The notes: generated by a model not told the origin, from the letters alone. A stretch of 64,000 bases of DNA from Neocallimastix lanati (nom. inval.) (GCA_016946835.1 JACVTC010000070.1:340001-404000), one strand, 5' to 3'. Positions 1-13,869 are shown, numbered from the stretch's first letter. Translations and numbers: made by a program.

Positions 1-280
1 TCTATATATGTAAAGATGATTAAATTATTTTTATCTTTTTTTTTTTTTTTTTTTTTTTTTTTTGTTTTTTATTTTATTTTTTGTTTTGTTTTATTGTTAT
101 CATTATGACTTTATTTTATAAAATTTTATTGTTTATTGATTATTATTGAATTTATACTTATAATGATTTTTTAATAAATAATTATATATATATTTTATGA
201 TTATTATTTCTCAAAATTTTATGATGCTCACATTTTATTTTAAAGAAAAAAATATATTCTTATTTCTTTATTTTTTAATT

Positions 281-1438
281 TTAATTCTTTGGTGAAATAA
301 ATACTTGAACAATATTAACAGAAGAATCTTTTGTTAAATTTTCATAAAGTTTACTAGATTTAACTAAAACTTTACCCTTTACAATAATACGAATATTATT
401 TTTCTTCGGATCAAGATTTTCACTTTTTTCAATACATTCCATAATTTGTTTTATGGTATCATTTTTATTTAATACTATTTTAATATCTTTATTATTACTA
501 AGGCGAAGAGTAGTCATAACATTATCATTACCGACTGAAGCTTGACCTCCAGCACCCATAGCTAACTTAGTTATTAAAGTACCATCTTCACTTTTAGTAA
601 AGTATTGAGTATGTTCATTCTTAGTTGGAAGAGAAGAAGAAGATTCTTCTTTCTTATCATTCTTAACTAAAGCAGATGTACTATTTTCACCAGAAAGTAA
701 TGGTTGATTAACATCATTAGCACTAGAATTTTCGACAAGATTAGAAGGATCAATTAAACAATAGTTTGGAAGGATATATTGATTACCAAGTTCATCATAA
801 CAACCATCAGTTAATTTACCCGTTGGAATGGAAATACCTGCTGAGTCAGCAATAACTTGAGCTAATTCTAATTCTTCTGATTCACAAATAGCCTTCAACG
901 CTTGCCATATTTCTTGTCTTCCCTGTAATAATAAATACGTATAATCAAATTAAAAAATAAAAATTAAAATAAATATAAAAATATAATATAATATAATAAT
1001 ATAATGTAATAATATATATATTAATATTTACTTATAATTATAATTTATTTAAAATATTATTTGAAAATATTTATATTTTTTGTAAAAAAAAAAAAAAAAT
1101 TTTTATTCAAATAAATACATACATTATAATTTGGTGAAGTTAACCAAAATTCTTCACGACGCTTAATAACATCTTCTTTTGTCATTGGTTTGTCAGATTT
1201 CCAAGAATAAGTAGAAATTGGAACAAGTTTTTTGTTTCCCTCTAATTAATAATTAATAATTAATAATTAATATTTAACTTTAAAAATTTAATTATATCAT
1301 AAATTATTTAATTAAATAGTGCTATGATAAATATTACACTCTATTACCTTTTAAAATATTTGTTTGAGTTGCTGGTCCACCATTGGCTCCAGCAGTTTCA
1401 AAACGAATATCGTCTTGTTTAGTTAAACAGTTACCCAT
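281..1438 (-). CDS. UBTD/DC-UbP-family ubiquitin domain-containing protein, three exons
   Basis: Exons on the minus strand are 1438-1348, 1241-1123 and 922-281, joined by GTAATA...TTAG and GTATGT...ACAG introns; the spliced frame gives 283 residues. The first exon starts MGNCLTKQ, a likely N-myristoylation start as in animal UBTD1/2. Residues about 37-125 match the DC-UbP N-terminal domain: KRREEFWLTSPNYN, GRQEIWQALK, then LTDGCYDELGNQYILPNYC, very close to the human UBTD2 segment. A Ser/Asn/Lys-rich linker (about 130-200) is longer than in animals. A ubiquitin-like fold occupies about 205-283 (TTLRLSNNKDIKIVLNK...VNIVQVFISPKN) and ends without a diglycine, so it is not a conjugatable ubiquitin. 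Known relatives bind ubiquitination enzymes; that role is inferred here. All exon junctions keep frame and family similarity, so I am confident. Confidence 0.92.
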
Positions 1439-3083
1439 TTTTTCTTGATTATTAATTTATGTGAAGTACAAAAAAAATGTTTTATATCAAAAAAAAAAAA
1501 ATATATAATATATAAGTCCTTATTAATAGTGATAGTTTCTTTTTTTTTTAGTTGTTATTTTTGTGTTTTTTAGTTATATTTTTGTTTTTTATTATTATTT
1601 TTTTTGTTTTGTTTTGTTTTATTTTATTTCTATTTTTATTATTTTTATTATTATGTTGGTATTATTGCTCAATTGAAAAATAATTTATCAATAAAAATAT
1701 TTGTTATAATGTTAAGTGAATAAAAATTATTTTTATGAAATAATAATAAAATTATTTATTAATAATAAAAGTTTTCAGATATTTTTAAAGTTTTAATAAT
1801 CCAAGAATTCTTTAAAAACAGTTGACCTTTATTATTATTTTATTGTTATAAATATAAATAAAAATATATAAATAGAGATAAGTTATATAAATAATATTTA
1901 TAAATTAATAATATTATTAAAATAAAATAGAAAATATCTATATATGCAAATATAAGTTTAATAATAAAGTTTATTTTAGTTTTTATATTATTGATATTAC
2001 TATTTATTAAAATTCATTTTAATTCATTTAGATTTACTTTAATTTACTTAAATTCATTTTAATTCATTTTAATTCAATTAATTTCTTTTTTATTTAATTC
2101 ATTTAAAATAATTCATATTATCTTATTATCGCTCAATACTTATTTGGTAATTTCATTTCAAATTTATCTATTTAAATATATATTATATATAATACATTCT
2201 ATATTTAAGTTATCGGGTTATTTATTAAGTCCAACAAATAAATTGTTTTATTTATAAATTACAGGTAATTTCCAGCTTATTATAATATTCTATATAAATA
2301 TAAACATTTATAAACATTTATATTCCTAATATTACTTTAATTTTGTTAATTTATTGTTTTTTTTAAAAAAAAACAAAAAGTTTAATTTTTTTTTTTTTCT
2401 GAATTGTATTAATAATCAATATCAATATTTGGATTTTTATATGAATTCTGTATATTTTTTAATGTATTTTTATGTATACTTCATGTGTAAATACTCTCAT
2501 TCATTCCTTTAAATAATGATAACATAAAATATAATATAGGAATTAAAATAAAAAAAAATAAAACACCGAAATAATTATAATAATAATATGTATGTACATA
2601 TTATATTTTAATATTATTATATATTAACATTTTATCATACTTATTAATAATAGTATATATATTTTGTTTATTTGTTTAACATATATCAAAAAAAAATATT
2701 CTAACTTTAAAGAGATTTAGAATTTTTCTTTTTTTTATGATAATAAAAGAGTTCGATATTTTTCTACTTTCTATTCTTTTTCGATTAACATCATAATTTA
2801 TTTATTGATTCTTTTAAAAATTCAAATTTTATTTGGCTCTATCAGAAAGTAATTAAAAAAAGTGAAGAAAATAATTATACTTTTAAAAAATTTTTATATT
2901 TGCATATGTATTTTTTTATTATAGTAGATGATAATAGTATAATAAATGAAATGTTTTTATTTTTAATATATTTTAAATTTATTATAATATATTTTAATAA
3001 TTTAAATTTCATGTTAATAAATAAATAAATTAAAAAGAAAAGCCTTTTTTTATTGTATTAATAATTATTAATACTAAAATATT

Positions 3084-3230
3084 ATGTTGTTATTATTTTA
3101 TTTATTTGTCTATTTATTTATTATTTATTATTTATTTAATTATTTATTTATTATTCATACATATATTTATTTATATATTTATTTATTTATATATTTATAT
3201 ATTTATGTATATATATATTTATTTATTAAT

Positions 3231-3261
<31 letters not shown>

Positions 3262-3330
3262 ATTTATATTTATTTATTTATATATTTATATTTATATATA
3301 TAATTACATTTATTTATTTATTTAAGTACA
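3084..3330. repeat. TATTTA/TATA low-complexity tract
   Basis: Imperfect repeats of TATTTA and TTTATATA fill this tract. The open frames across it encode only Tyr, Ile, Leu and Phe and are composition artefacts. Confidence 0.8.
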
Positions 3331-3545
3331 ACTTTTACTAATGACCTTTATAATAACCAAAGATTAACATATATTTCATTTGATAATTTTAATATTTTGA
3401 TATTGATCAAAAATACTATTTTAAAACAAATTTAAACTTTAGAGTTCTTAATAATATATTCATATATTGAAATCATTTAATAAAAAAATAGTAAAAATAA
3501 AATATCTGAAAAATAATTATTGTTTTTATATGTAATAGTTAAACT

Positions 3546-3598
3546 CTAAAGTACAAATTGATGTTTCAAGGTCTAAAGTACAAATTGATGTTTCAAGG
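3546..3598. repeat. Two-copy 27-bp tandem duplication
   Basis: The motif CTAAAGTACAAATTGATG followed by TTTCAAGG occurs twice in direct succession with no difference in the shared core. Confidence 0.8.
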
Positions 3599-4807
3599 AC
3601 TTTACTTTGTAAATTTAAGCATTTTATATTAAATATGTGCTTACTAACAAATAGTTTATTATATTACTTTATCTATTATAATGGTTAGCTATTAATTAAA
3701 GTTAATATTATTATAATAAGATATATAATAATATTATTAATAACAATAAAAAATTTAATTAAAAAGGTTAATTTATTTTTATTTAATAAATATTATCATA
3801 TATAATTTTCATTATTAAATAATATTTTTCTATTAATAATAAACAACAATATATAAATATAAAAATAAATTAAATGATTAAATAAATTTATTTTTCATTT
3901 ATTAATTAATATCTATTTATTAAATATAATAAATTATTTTTAAAAAAAAAAAAAAGTATCTATCTCTTTTTAATATTTAAGTTTTAATAATTAAAGGAAA
4001 TAATTAAATAGTAGTATTATAGTAAATTGAATATAAGACTTACTTTGGTAAATAAGTCTTTAAAAATATTTATTTTACTTTTTTAATAAATATAAAATAT
4101 GATTAAAATATGATAATACTACATAAATTTTTAAAATTATTAGAAATACATGGAAAATTATTGGTGGAATAATTATATATTCAAAAATATATTTTATAAT
4201 TTATTTTTTTATTAATTAATAATTAATTATTTTAAATTAGGTAGTAAATTTGTTGATAGAAATAATCATAAGAAAATTTTACAATACTTTTATTTTTAAC
4301 AACCACAATAAAAAAAAAAAAAATTAATAACCACAATAAAAAAAAAAAAAAAAAAAAAAATTAATTAAAAGCATATTAATATCTGTATGGGTAATGGTTA
4401 AAAATATTACATTATAATATATAATAATTTTAATATTTTATATTAATTTATTTTTAAAATATATTACATGTTTTCTTTTTTTACAATTTTTTTTATTTAT
4501 TTAATATAATAAATAATATATAATAAAATATATATTAATTGTAAATAATACAATAATTGAAATAATAATAAGAAATAAATATACAAAAGGAAGAAAAAAA
4601 ATATTAAGATTTTAAAATTAACTATATCACCAACTTTTAAGTGAAATATTTTTAAAGAAAAATATTAATGACATTCTATATAGAAATACTCTATTAATAT
4701 AGATCTTATTTCTTCTATTATGGTAAATAATATTTTCAACTTAGGATTTAAAAATTTTAAATATAACAAATATAATAATAAAAGTAGATAATTAATACAA
4801 AGAAATT

Positions 4808-5116
4808 TTAATTTATAAAATGTGATTTTAAAAATCTACGTTTTTTAAGAGAAGTATCATATTTATTATAATTTTTATTCAAATCTTCTTCAGGTTCTGT
4901 TCTTTCATCCTCCTCTATATCAGCATATTCACCATCACTAATATTCCTTGAAAATAAATTATTATCACCAGTTTTAATAGGTCTTTTAATTACACCATAA
5001 TTCATAGGAACATTATTAAATTCTCCAATGTTATAGCCATTATTAGCAAAATCCTGAATTGGAAATGCTAATGTTGTTAAAGTCAAACTAATAATTAAAA
5101 GTATAAAATTTATTTT

Positions 5117-5119
<3 letters not shown>
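4808..5119 (-). CDS. Small secreted protein of unknown function
   Basis: A 103-residue single-exon frame starts with a good signal peptide: MKI followed by the hydrophobic run NFILLIISLTLTTLAF, with cleavage likely near residue 18-20. The mature part is polar and unrecognised. It has a basic VIKRPIKTG site, an acidic stretch (GEYADIEEDERTEPEED) and a very basic end (SLKKRRFLKSHF). The KR and KKRR sites would suit a Kex2-type protease, so a processed peptide is possible, but that is inference. There are no cysteines in the mature part. The start follows a long poly(T) tract (poly(A) on the coding strand). Base composition is clearly less AT-biased than its flanks, which supports real coding. 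I do not recognise a family. Confidence 0.55.
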
Positions 5120-5153
<34 letters not shown>

Positions 5154-6263
5154 TTATTACTATTAAAAAGTTTATAAACTAATTTTTTTTATTATTATTA
5201 AAAATTTTATTTATTTATAAATAATTATGATTATGTTAATAATTAATTTAATCTATAAAATTTGAATGATAATTGGATAAATTAAACTCGAACTTGTATA
5301 AATTTATTGATTTAAAATTTATAATTAAAATTTTCGTTTTATATATTTAAATATAATTTTATTTAATATACCATCATTGATAAATAATAATAATTAATGT
5401 TTAAAATTCATTTATACACTTTACGCTTAGGTTAAAAACAAACATAAATTAGTAGTATTAATATATTTATTTTAATTAACCTTTTTTGGAGTAATTATAA
5501 TATTTAACTCTCAAATATATATATGGTATAATTGTAAATAAGTTAATAATAATAGATTTTTTTTTTTTTTTTTACAAATTATTTTAATTCCTTTATTAAA
5601 GAAGTCATTGATTAATTATAAACTTTAGTATTTAATATTTATTATGATTATTTATTACGATTATTTATATTTCATTATAAATATAATAGTTTATAAATTT
5701 ATAATAAGAATGGTATAAATTATTATAATTATATTTATAATAAAATATACACTATAATAATAAAAGTTAAATAGTAAATATAATTGATAAATAGTATATA
5801 ATATATAATTTATAATATATAACAATAAATAATAATACATTCAATATTAATATATGCACATCAAAATAAAAAGTGCATATATTTATATTTAAATTCTAAA
5901 TCCTTTATTTTTATTTTCTTTATTATGCATATTTTAAATATATATATGATAAATAAAAGAAATAAAATAGATTCCTTTAAAATAATTGTAAATGTTTTAA
6001 ATACATCATCAATTTGAAGTACTTTTTGATTGATCAATCATCATCAATTTGAAGTACTTTTTGAACAATCATCATCAATTTGAGTACTTAAATCTACTAA
6101 ATTTTTTTTTATTTGTGTCATTATTAAATTATAAAATATTTTACATTGAACATTTTGTTGAAAATTAATATTATTTTCATTATAATAATATATAATTAAA
6201 TAATTAATAATTAAATAAATTTAACAAGTTTTTCATTGATAGTCATTTTGTCATTTTAAATGG

Positions 6264-6307
<44 letters not shown>

Positions 6308-6739
6308 CTTTTTCTTTTTAATCCAATTAAATGGAAAAAAGTATTAAATTAATGATTAAAGGTTAATATAAATTAAAAAAAAATAACATTATTATTTGCT
6401 AGAATTAAATAATATGTTTTTACATCTTGTTTATTTATATTAATTATATATGAAAAATATATATATATATATTTTTAAGATAAAGGTTAAAAGTAAAACC
6501 AAATTACATTTGTCTATTTTATAAATTCTTACACTGAATTATCATTGGACAACAAACAGTACAAATAATATTTTAACATCTTATATTCTAACAAATTATG
6601 ATTGTATATCAAATAGAATAAGTAATATTTTAACCTTTTATATTCAAACATTATTAATAAAATTTTGGAATGATATATTATATAAATAATTAAAGATTAT
6701 ATTATTTAAAAATTTTTTTAAATTCAAAAATGAAAAAAT
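5120..6739. other. Gene-less AT-rich stretch
   Basis: No gene is supported. It contains poly(T) runs at about 5120-5152 and 6269-6304 and a three-copy short repeat at 6004-6090. Confidence 0.6.
6004..6090. repeat. Three-copy tandem repeat around CATCATCAATTTGA
   Basis: CATCATCAATTTGAAGTACTTTTTGA is present near 6004 and again near 6039. A third, slightly degenerate copy follows near 6070. Unit spacing is about 31-35 bp. Confidence 0.75.
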
Positions 6740-7290
6740 ATTATCTTTAATAGTGTAAATATGCATTAATTCGAAAATTTTTAGCCATGAAATAATGAGT
6801 TCATACAGATATTCAAAATTTTCACCGAATTTTTTAATATAAATTTTATATAGATTAATTAAAATCCAATAAAATTTAATTTCTTCTATAGTATCAATAA
6901 TTTCTTTTTATTTTTCATAGTGATCTGTATTTTCTTTGTATTTTTTTTTTCATTATTTAATAATTTTTTCATTATAAAAATAATCTGATATCATTAATGG
7001 GGAATCTCAGAAATTATTTTGAATATTTATATTGCTTTATAAACCTTTAGTAATTTTCATAATACTTTATATTATTAAAGTGGCATGCTTTTAACAAAAG
7101 TGTAATGTCATTCCTATTTTATAATTTAAATCTGCACCATTTTATAATAATTAATCTATAATTTCTAATATATCTTCAGATTTTTTCTTACATAATATAT
7201 TAAATGGGGATATACAAGCTGAATTAGAAGTATTTATTTTTGTACCATTATTTAATAAGCATTTTATAATTTTTAAATTCTTTTTTTTTT
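6740..7290 (-). pseudogene. Ankyrin-repeat protein relic, 3' block
   Basis: On the minus strand the stretch reads as two or more decayed ankyrin repeats. Recognisable pieces are LKIIKCLLNNGTKINT, SACISPFNILCKKKSEDILE and NGADLNYKIG, with helix pairs, the NGAD/N turn and a following SPF/TPL-like start. Several stops and frame changes interrupt it. Gut fungi encode very large ankyrin families, so this is most simply a dead family member. It abuts the truncated 3' side of the Copia fossil at about 7290. Another ankyrin relic on the same strand (11501-12370) flanks the other side, so the two may be halves of one gene split by the insertion. Their repeat consensus differs, so they could also be two genes. 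Confidence 0.5.
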
Positions 7291-8489
7291 TTCCCGTATG
7301 ATAGTCCTTTTACTATTATATTCATTTTTCATTTTTACATCCATATTATTTCTAATTAATTATATTAAATTTGAATTATTTCTTTCATATTCTGTAATTT
7401 TCCTGCATGGTGTTTTTATTTGTTTTGTTTTCTTCATATTATATTTTTCTATTATTTTATTAATATAATCTATCTGATTTATTTTATAACCATCAACTTG
7501 TTTTATAAATATTTATACCTATTATTTTAATTGCATTAGAATCTTTAGAAATTTTATATTTATCTTTTAATTTGTTTACTGTATAGTTTATTTCATTTTT
7601 AATTCATGTTATTAAAATATCATCTACATATAATGTTAGTAAACATGTTAATTTATTTTTTTTATTATATTTCCCAAAGAGACATTTGTCAGTTTTGTAT
7701 TTTCTAAAACCTATACTTACTAAGTAATGTGATATTTCATTATACCACATTCTTTCAGCTTGTTTTAAATCATAAAGAGCTTTTTCAATTAGCCAGAAAT
7801 TATTAGTATTAAAATTTTTATCACCATAAGGAATCTTTGTATAAATCTTTTCTTCCAAATCTGCATTCAAGTAAGCAGTTTTTATATTCAATTATTTTAA
7901 ATCCCAGTCGAACTTTGATGCAATAGCGACCGTAAGTCTTAGACTGTCTGCTTGGACTGTTGGGGAGTATGCCTCTATAAAATTTTCTCCAGAAGCTTGC
8001 TGACAACCAAGAGTCACTAGTTTTGCCTTTTTCTTCATATTATCTTTTTCGTCAAAGACCCATTTAGTACCGATTGTATTTGCATCAGCTGGTATGTTTT
8101 TTACCATTTCATAACATTGTTATTGCACATATTTTTTAATTCGTCATCTATTGCTTCTTTCCAATCTTCACTTTCTGGTGAATTAATAGCATGTTGATAT
8201 GTTGTTGGGATATTTGTTTTAATATTTAAAATTTTAAATATTTTATTACTTTCTGATTGTAATTTTTCTTTTCTGGAAGTTAAATTTTCTTAATCTGAAT
8301 CATCTGAATTATTGCAATGTGATCTTTTCTTGTTTATATATTTAAGTTTTCTTTCATTTTAAAATTCATTATCAGATTCACTATCATATATCATATTCAT
8401 TTTCTTCTATTTTAGTTTCATTATTATTATTAATAATTTTATTACTATTGTTATTATTGTCATTATTGTCATTATTTTAAATATCTTTG

Positions 8490-8617
<128 letters not shown>

Positions 8618-11259
8618 TAAAGGATTATTTAATTGTGAATGAATATTATTATTATCATTAATACTTTCCCCCTCAATTAAAGAATCCTTACAATTAATAA
8701 TAGAATCAATTTATTTATCACAAAAGAATGTAGTATTTATAGATCCAGACATATCTTCCATAAAATAAACATCTCTTGAAGTAACTATAGAGTTAGTAGA
8801 AATATCTAAAATTTTGTAGCCAATAGAGTCATTTGCATATCCTAAAAATATATCAGGTTTAGAGTTATTGTCAAATTTATTCGTTTTGTGATTATTATAG
8901 AATAATGCTTTACATCCAAAAACCTTAAGGTGAGAAATATCAACTGATTTATTGAAAAATAATTCATTTTGAATTTTATTATTAATACTCTGATGTGAAT
9001 TCAAGTTATAGAGGTAAGCAGCACAAAGAATAGCGGAATCCCAAAACTTGTAGGGTAGCTTAGCAGAGTTTAATAGAGTAGATGTGCAACGATTAAGTGT
9101 TTGATTTAAGTGCTCAGCACGACCATTTTGATGTGGGTGACTAGGAACCGAATGAATGAAATTAATGCCAAAAATTTCTAAATAGGTAGTTAAAGTTTTG
9201 TTGGTATACTCAGTATCATTGTCAGATTTGAAATTTATAATTTTATATGAAGTAGTATTATAAATAAATTTATGAAATTTAATAAATATGTTAGGAATAT
9301 CAGATTTATTCTTGATAAGGTAGACCCAAAATTTTCTAGAGAAATCATCAAGAAAAGTAACATAATAATTGAAATCATTATATGATGTTTCTAATTTTCC
9401 AACTACATCAGAATGAACTAGTTCCATAGGTTTTGAAGCATTATTAGGGGAGGAGTAAAATGGTTTTCTCTTTAATTTAGTAATTTTGCATTGGCGACAA
9501 TTTTTATCATTATGATGTTTAGTATGCTCAATGACAAAATCTTTGATATCATTATTATAAAAGTGTCCCAAACGAGCATGCCACAAATTATTATCAATGC
9601 TGAAAACATAATTCTTAGAAATAGTATTATTTGAAGGTATTGTATCAAACACGAATAAATTTTCATCATTCGCAAAAATATTTGCAATTAACTTATTATT
9701 TTTGTATATTTGTAAACGGTCTTTGTTATTTACGCGTTTCATTATAATAGTGCATCCATTTTTTAATATTGAATGAGTGGAAATTAGATTGTTTTGAATA
9801 TTTGACGAGTAATAAACATTTGATAATATACAATCTATATTTTTAAATTCATCATTGTAAGTACCTACATTTTCGACTTTATCTAAATCACCATTTGGAT
9901 AAATGATATTTTTATTATTTACTTTATTTATAATTGTTTAAATTATTGATGTTATTAGTTAAGTTGATACCAGTACCACTGTCAATAATCCAATGTGTGG
10001 AATTATTATTATTATTTATTGTTGTATAATTACAATTTTGAATTACTGAAATATTTCCTGTAAAATCAATGTATACTTCTTCTTCATTTTCATTATCATT
10101 TTCAAAAAAATTATTGTTATCATTATTAGATTTATCATTGTTGTTATTAATAATATTTCCAGAGTGATAATTATTTTTGTTATTATATTTTTTATAATAA
10201 TTTTTATTTTTGTTATTATAATTTTTATAATTTTTATTATTATCATCTGATTTATTATTTTCTTTAATTAAAAGATTGTATTTACAATGATCAGTAGAGT
10301 GACCTTTAGTTTTGCATATATGACAATAATATTCGTTACGAATCTTATTAGAATTATTATAATTTTTATTATTATTTCGTTTATTTCTATTTACATCATT
10401 GACATTTAAATCGTTTATAACGGTAGTTTTTGACCTTAAAATTTCGGCTTTTTCAAAAAAGTCATGCCTTTTGTTTAATTCTTCAATAAGATCATCAAAA
10501 GTTTTATAACTATAAATTGGTGGTGAATTTATACCAGTTCTATCTAATTCGTTTACTGAAAATAAAAGTTTAGTATACTCATCAAAAGGAATTCTTTTTA
10601 GTTTATTAGATTCAAATTTATGTTGTTCGAAAAGATTGTTTAATTTATTAATATATTGAATATAGTCATTGTTTATTAACTTAAAATTAATAATTTTATA
10701 TTCAAGAATATTTAATAGTGCTTGGCCAGATTGATAGAAACTGTTTTTTAATCTATCAATCATATTATAACTAGTTTTACATCCTCGTAAATATTCTTGA
10801 TTTGATTTTTCTAAACTATTTATTATGATAGATTGAACAGCATTGTCCGATTTTATTTGACCTCTGTTCATATTTGAATATTGGATTTAAATCATTGGCA
10901 ATGAGATATCTCTTTAAAGGCTCATACCAATCTAAGAAATTTTCTTTATTTAATATAAAATCTTTTATTTCAAAAAACAGATTTAGTTAAATTTCCATAA
11001 TATTTATTTATGAAAATCCTTTTATCATTAGATTCATCATCTTCATATGAAGAAATCGATTCATTGTCCTTATTATCAGTTGGATTCGATGAACTCGAAC
11101 TCTATTCAATATGATTATTATTGTTATTCTTTATTTTAGCCATTCTTTGAAGCATTAATATAAAAAATAATTAATTAAATTGTAAAATCATTGAAATCAT
11201 TAAAACGTTTTAAAAATTAAAATTAATAATAGGTCTTTTGATATACAAGACTCTTAATC

Positions 11260-11500
11260 TGTTAAGGAGTCAATATAAAATATGATGTATACACAACAAA
11301 ATGTATTATTATTCAATTAAATTTTATTTATTACTTATTAATTTATATGATTTAATAAAGTATTTAAAAGACTCAAAATATTAATTTCATAAAAAATTTT
11401 CTTTTTATATTTTACATACAAATTATTACACAATCAAATATTATAAATATTTATAATACTTTAATGTAAAAAAGTTCAAATATTATGTTGAACTTTAACA
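11260..11500 (-). repeat. 5' LTR of the Copia fossil
   Basis: The 241-bp block starts TGTTAAAG on the minus strand and ends CTTAACA, giving the 5-bp inverted ends TGTTA/TAACA. The internal side continues directly with GATTAAGAGTC, which is complementary to the anticodon-loop side of a tRNA-Lys(CUU)-like sequence. No second LTR is left for comparison, so the boundary is inferred from ends and primer site. Confidence 0.6.
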
Positions 11501-12370
11501 ATAACAGTATTTAAAATTAGATTAAATCTTAATTTTATTTTTTTATTATTATTTTTAAGAATACCAAGATATAATAGATAATTTTCATATATATTTTCTT
11601 TTTTTTCTAAAATAATAATATTTTTATTAGCATAACTTATGAGTAATTGAACTGTTTCAATATAATTTTTAGTAATAGCACATAATAATGGATAAATTCC
11701 ATGACCATCTTTTTTATTCATTTCTCTGATTATATTATATTTATTTACAAAATCTATTAATAATTGAACCATTTCTATATTATTTTCATTAATAATACAT
11801 AGTAATAGAAAATTTTCATATTTTTTTTTTTTTTTTTTCATTCAATTCTAAACCAACTTTTTTTTTTTTCGTTATCATAATCCATTAATGATTGAACCAT
11901 TTTATTATTATCATTACAAATAGCAAGTAACAATGAATAATTTCTATTTTTATTTCTTTCATTCAATTTCTATCAATAATTTAAATATTACGTTATTATT
12001 TTTATCAATGTTGTATAGCAATGGATAATTTCCATTCTTATTCTTTTTATATAGTTTCAAAATAATGTTATTTTTGTTAGCATAACCCATTAATAAATGG
12101 ACTACTTGAATATTATTATTAAAACACTAAATAATTATGGATAATTTCCATTTTTAACTTTTTCATTCATTTCCAAAATAATGTCATTTTTATTAACATA
12201 ATCCATCATTGATTTAACTATTTCATTATTATTTTTAAAAACAATAGATAATAATAAATAGCATCCATTTCCATCCCTCTCTTTAAATTCTAAAATAGTA
12301 ATATGATTATTACCATAATATAATAATAATTGTGATGCTTTTTAACTTTAAAAATTAGAATTTTTTATAT
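11501..12370 (-). pseudogene. Ankyrin-repeat protein relic, 5' block
   Basis: About six or seven ankyrin-like units of roughly 37 residues can be read on the minus strand. Examples are NEIVKSMMDYVNKNDIILE, NGNYPLLYNIDKNNN, NNIEMVQLLIDFVNKYN and YPLLCAITKNYIETVQLL. Consensus is LL.YANKNNIILEMNEKNKNGNYPLL, a form common in gut-fungal ankyrin proteins. The longest intact frame is 11841-11476. Upstream units are split by stops and frame changes, so the gene is dead. Its coding similarity stops at about 11505, exactly where the Copia LTR begins, which supports insertion of the Copia element into this gene. The last residues of the open frame are LTR sequence. Confidence 0.6.
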
Positions 12371-12689
12371 AGATAATTATAAAATTTTGGAAAATTTATT
12401 TATATCTTGATGATATTTCATTTTAATATTTATATATTAATATAAATAATTATTTTTAAAATAATTATTTTTAAAAGAATTTTTTTCAAATTAACACTAT
12501 ATCAAATTTTATAAATTTGATATTTTAATTTTATTTATTTATATTTTCTGTTTAGTTCCAAAATATTATTATTTTATTTGAATAATTCAACATCAATATA
12601 AAAGTACTAAATAATATTTTTAATACTTTAAATTTAGATTTAATTTACTATTATGAAAAAGTATTATATAATATATAAATTTTTTATTT

Positions 12690-13680
12690 TATTTTCTTTT
12701 ATTTTATTTTATTCAATCTGTACTTATATTTATATTCTACTATTTATTTTATTTTATTTTATTTTATTTTATTTTATTCAATCTGTACTTATATTTATAT
12801 TCTACTATTTATTTTATTTTCTTTTATTTTATTTTATTCAATCTGTACTTATATTTATATTCTACTATTTATTTTATTTTCTTTTATTTTATTTTATTCA
12901 ATCTGTACTTATATTTATATTCTACTATTTATTTTATTTTATTTTATTTTATTTTATTTTATTTTATTCAATCTGTACTTATATTTATATTCTACTATTT
13001 ATTTTATTTTATTTTATTTTATTTTATTTTATTTTATTCAATCTGTACTTATATTTATATTCTACTATTTATTTTATTTTATTTTATTTTATTTTATTTT
13101 ATTTTATTTTATTCAATCTGTACTTATATTTATATTCTACTATTTATTTTATTTTATTTTATTTTATTTTATTTTATTTTATTCAATCTGTACTTATATT
13201 TATATTCTACTATTTATTTTATTTTATTTTATTTTATTTTATTTTATTTTATTTTATTCAATCTGTACTTATATTTATATTCTACTATTTATTTTATTTT
13301 ATTTTATTTTATTTTATTTTATTTTATTTTATTCAATCTGTACTTATATTTATATTCTACTATTTATTTTATTTTATTTTATTTTATTTTATTTTATTTT
13401 ATTTTATTCAATCTGTACTTATATTTATATTCTACTATTTATTTTATTTTATTTTTTTTTATTTTATTTTATTCAATCTGTACTTATATTTATATTCTAC
13501 TATTTATTTTATTTTATTTTATTTTATTTTATTCAATCTGTACTTATATTTATATTCTACTATTTATTTTATTTTATTTTATTTTATTTTATTCAATCTG
13601 TACTTATATTTATATTCTACTATTTATTTTATTTTATTTTATTTTATTTTATTTTATTTTATTTTATTTTATTTTTATTT
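12690..13680. repeat. Minisatellite array, about 14 units with 5-bp length steps
   Basis: A 35-bp core reading TTCAATCTGTACTTATATTT then ATATTCTACTATTTA recurs about 14 times. Copies are separated by runs of TTTTA of different length, so units are about 60, 65, 70 or 75 bp. The cores are almost identical while the pentamer count varies. An open frame of 370 codons crosses the array, because 60- and 75-bp units preserve frame; it encodes only Phe/Tyr/Leu/Ile/Ser and is not credible as a gene. The same unit appears inverted at 50.56-51.26 kb. Confidence 0.92.
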
Positions 13681-13765
13681 TTATTTTTACTATTTAGTTA
13701 TTTTTATATACAAAATATTAAATATTTTTAAATGTTTTAAATCGATATATTTACAATCTATTTAA

Positions 13766-13869
13766 TATATAAAATACTTTTTCAAAATAGTAAATTTAGG
13801 TATATTTACTAATATGAAAATGCATTTTCTAATTTATAAATTTAAATATTAATTTATTTTTTTTTTCTG

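Larger units (their letters stand above)
1439..4807. other. Gene-less AT-rich stretch
   Basis: I see no supported gene in this stretch. It holds poly(A)/poly(T) runs, a long TATTTA-type low-complexity tract at about 3084-3330 that creates a spurious Tyr/Ile/Phe reading frame, and a short tandem duplication near 3546-3598. The first 150 bases upstream of the UBTD start (1439-1600) are the likely promoter side of that gene, but I see no specific motif. Confidence 0.6.

Noticed and set aside
3084-3341. Tyr/Ile/Leu-rich frames
   Set aside because: They arise from TATTTA low complexity and have no other residues.
12690-13680. Centromere or telomere repeat
   Set aside because: The array is about 1 kb with 14 units and lies among ordinary genes; no telomeric TTAGGG-like motif is seen.
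12653-13765. 370-codon open frame rich in Phe, Tyr, Leu and Ile
   Set aside because: It is produced by a TTTTA minisatellite; residues follow the DNA repeat exactly and no domain or codon signal is present.
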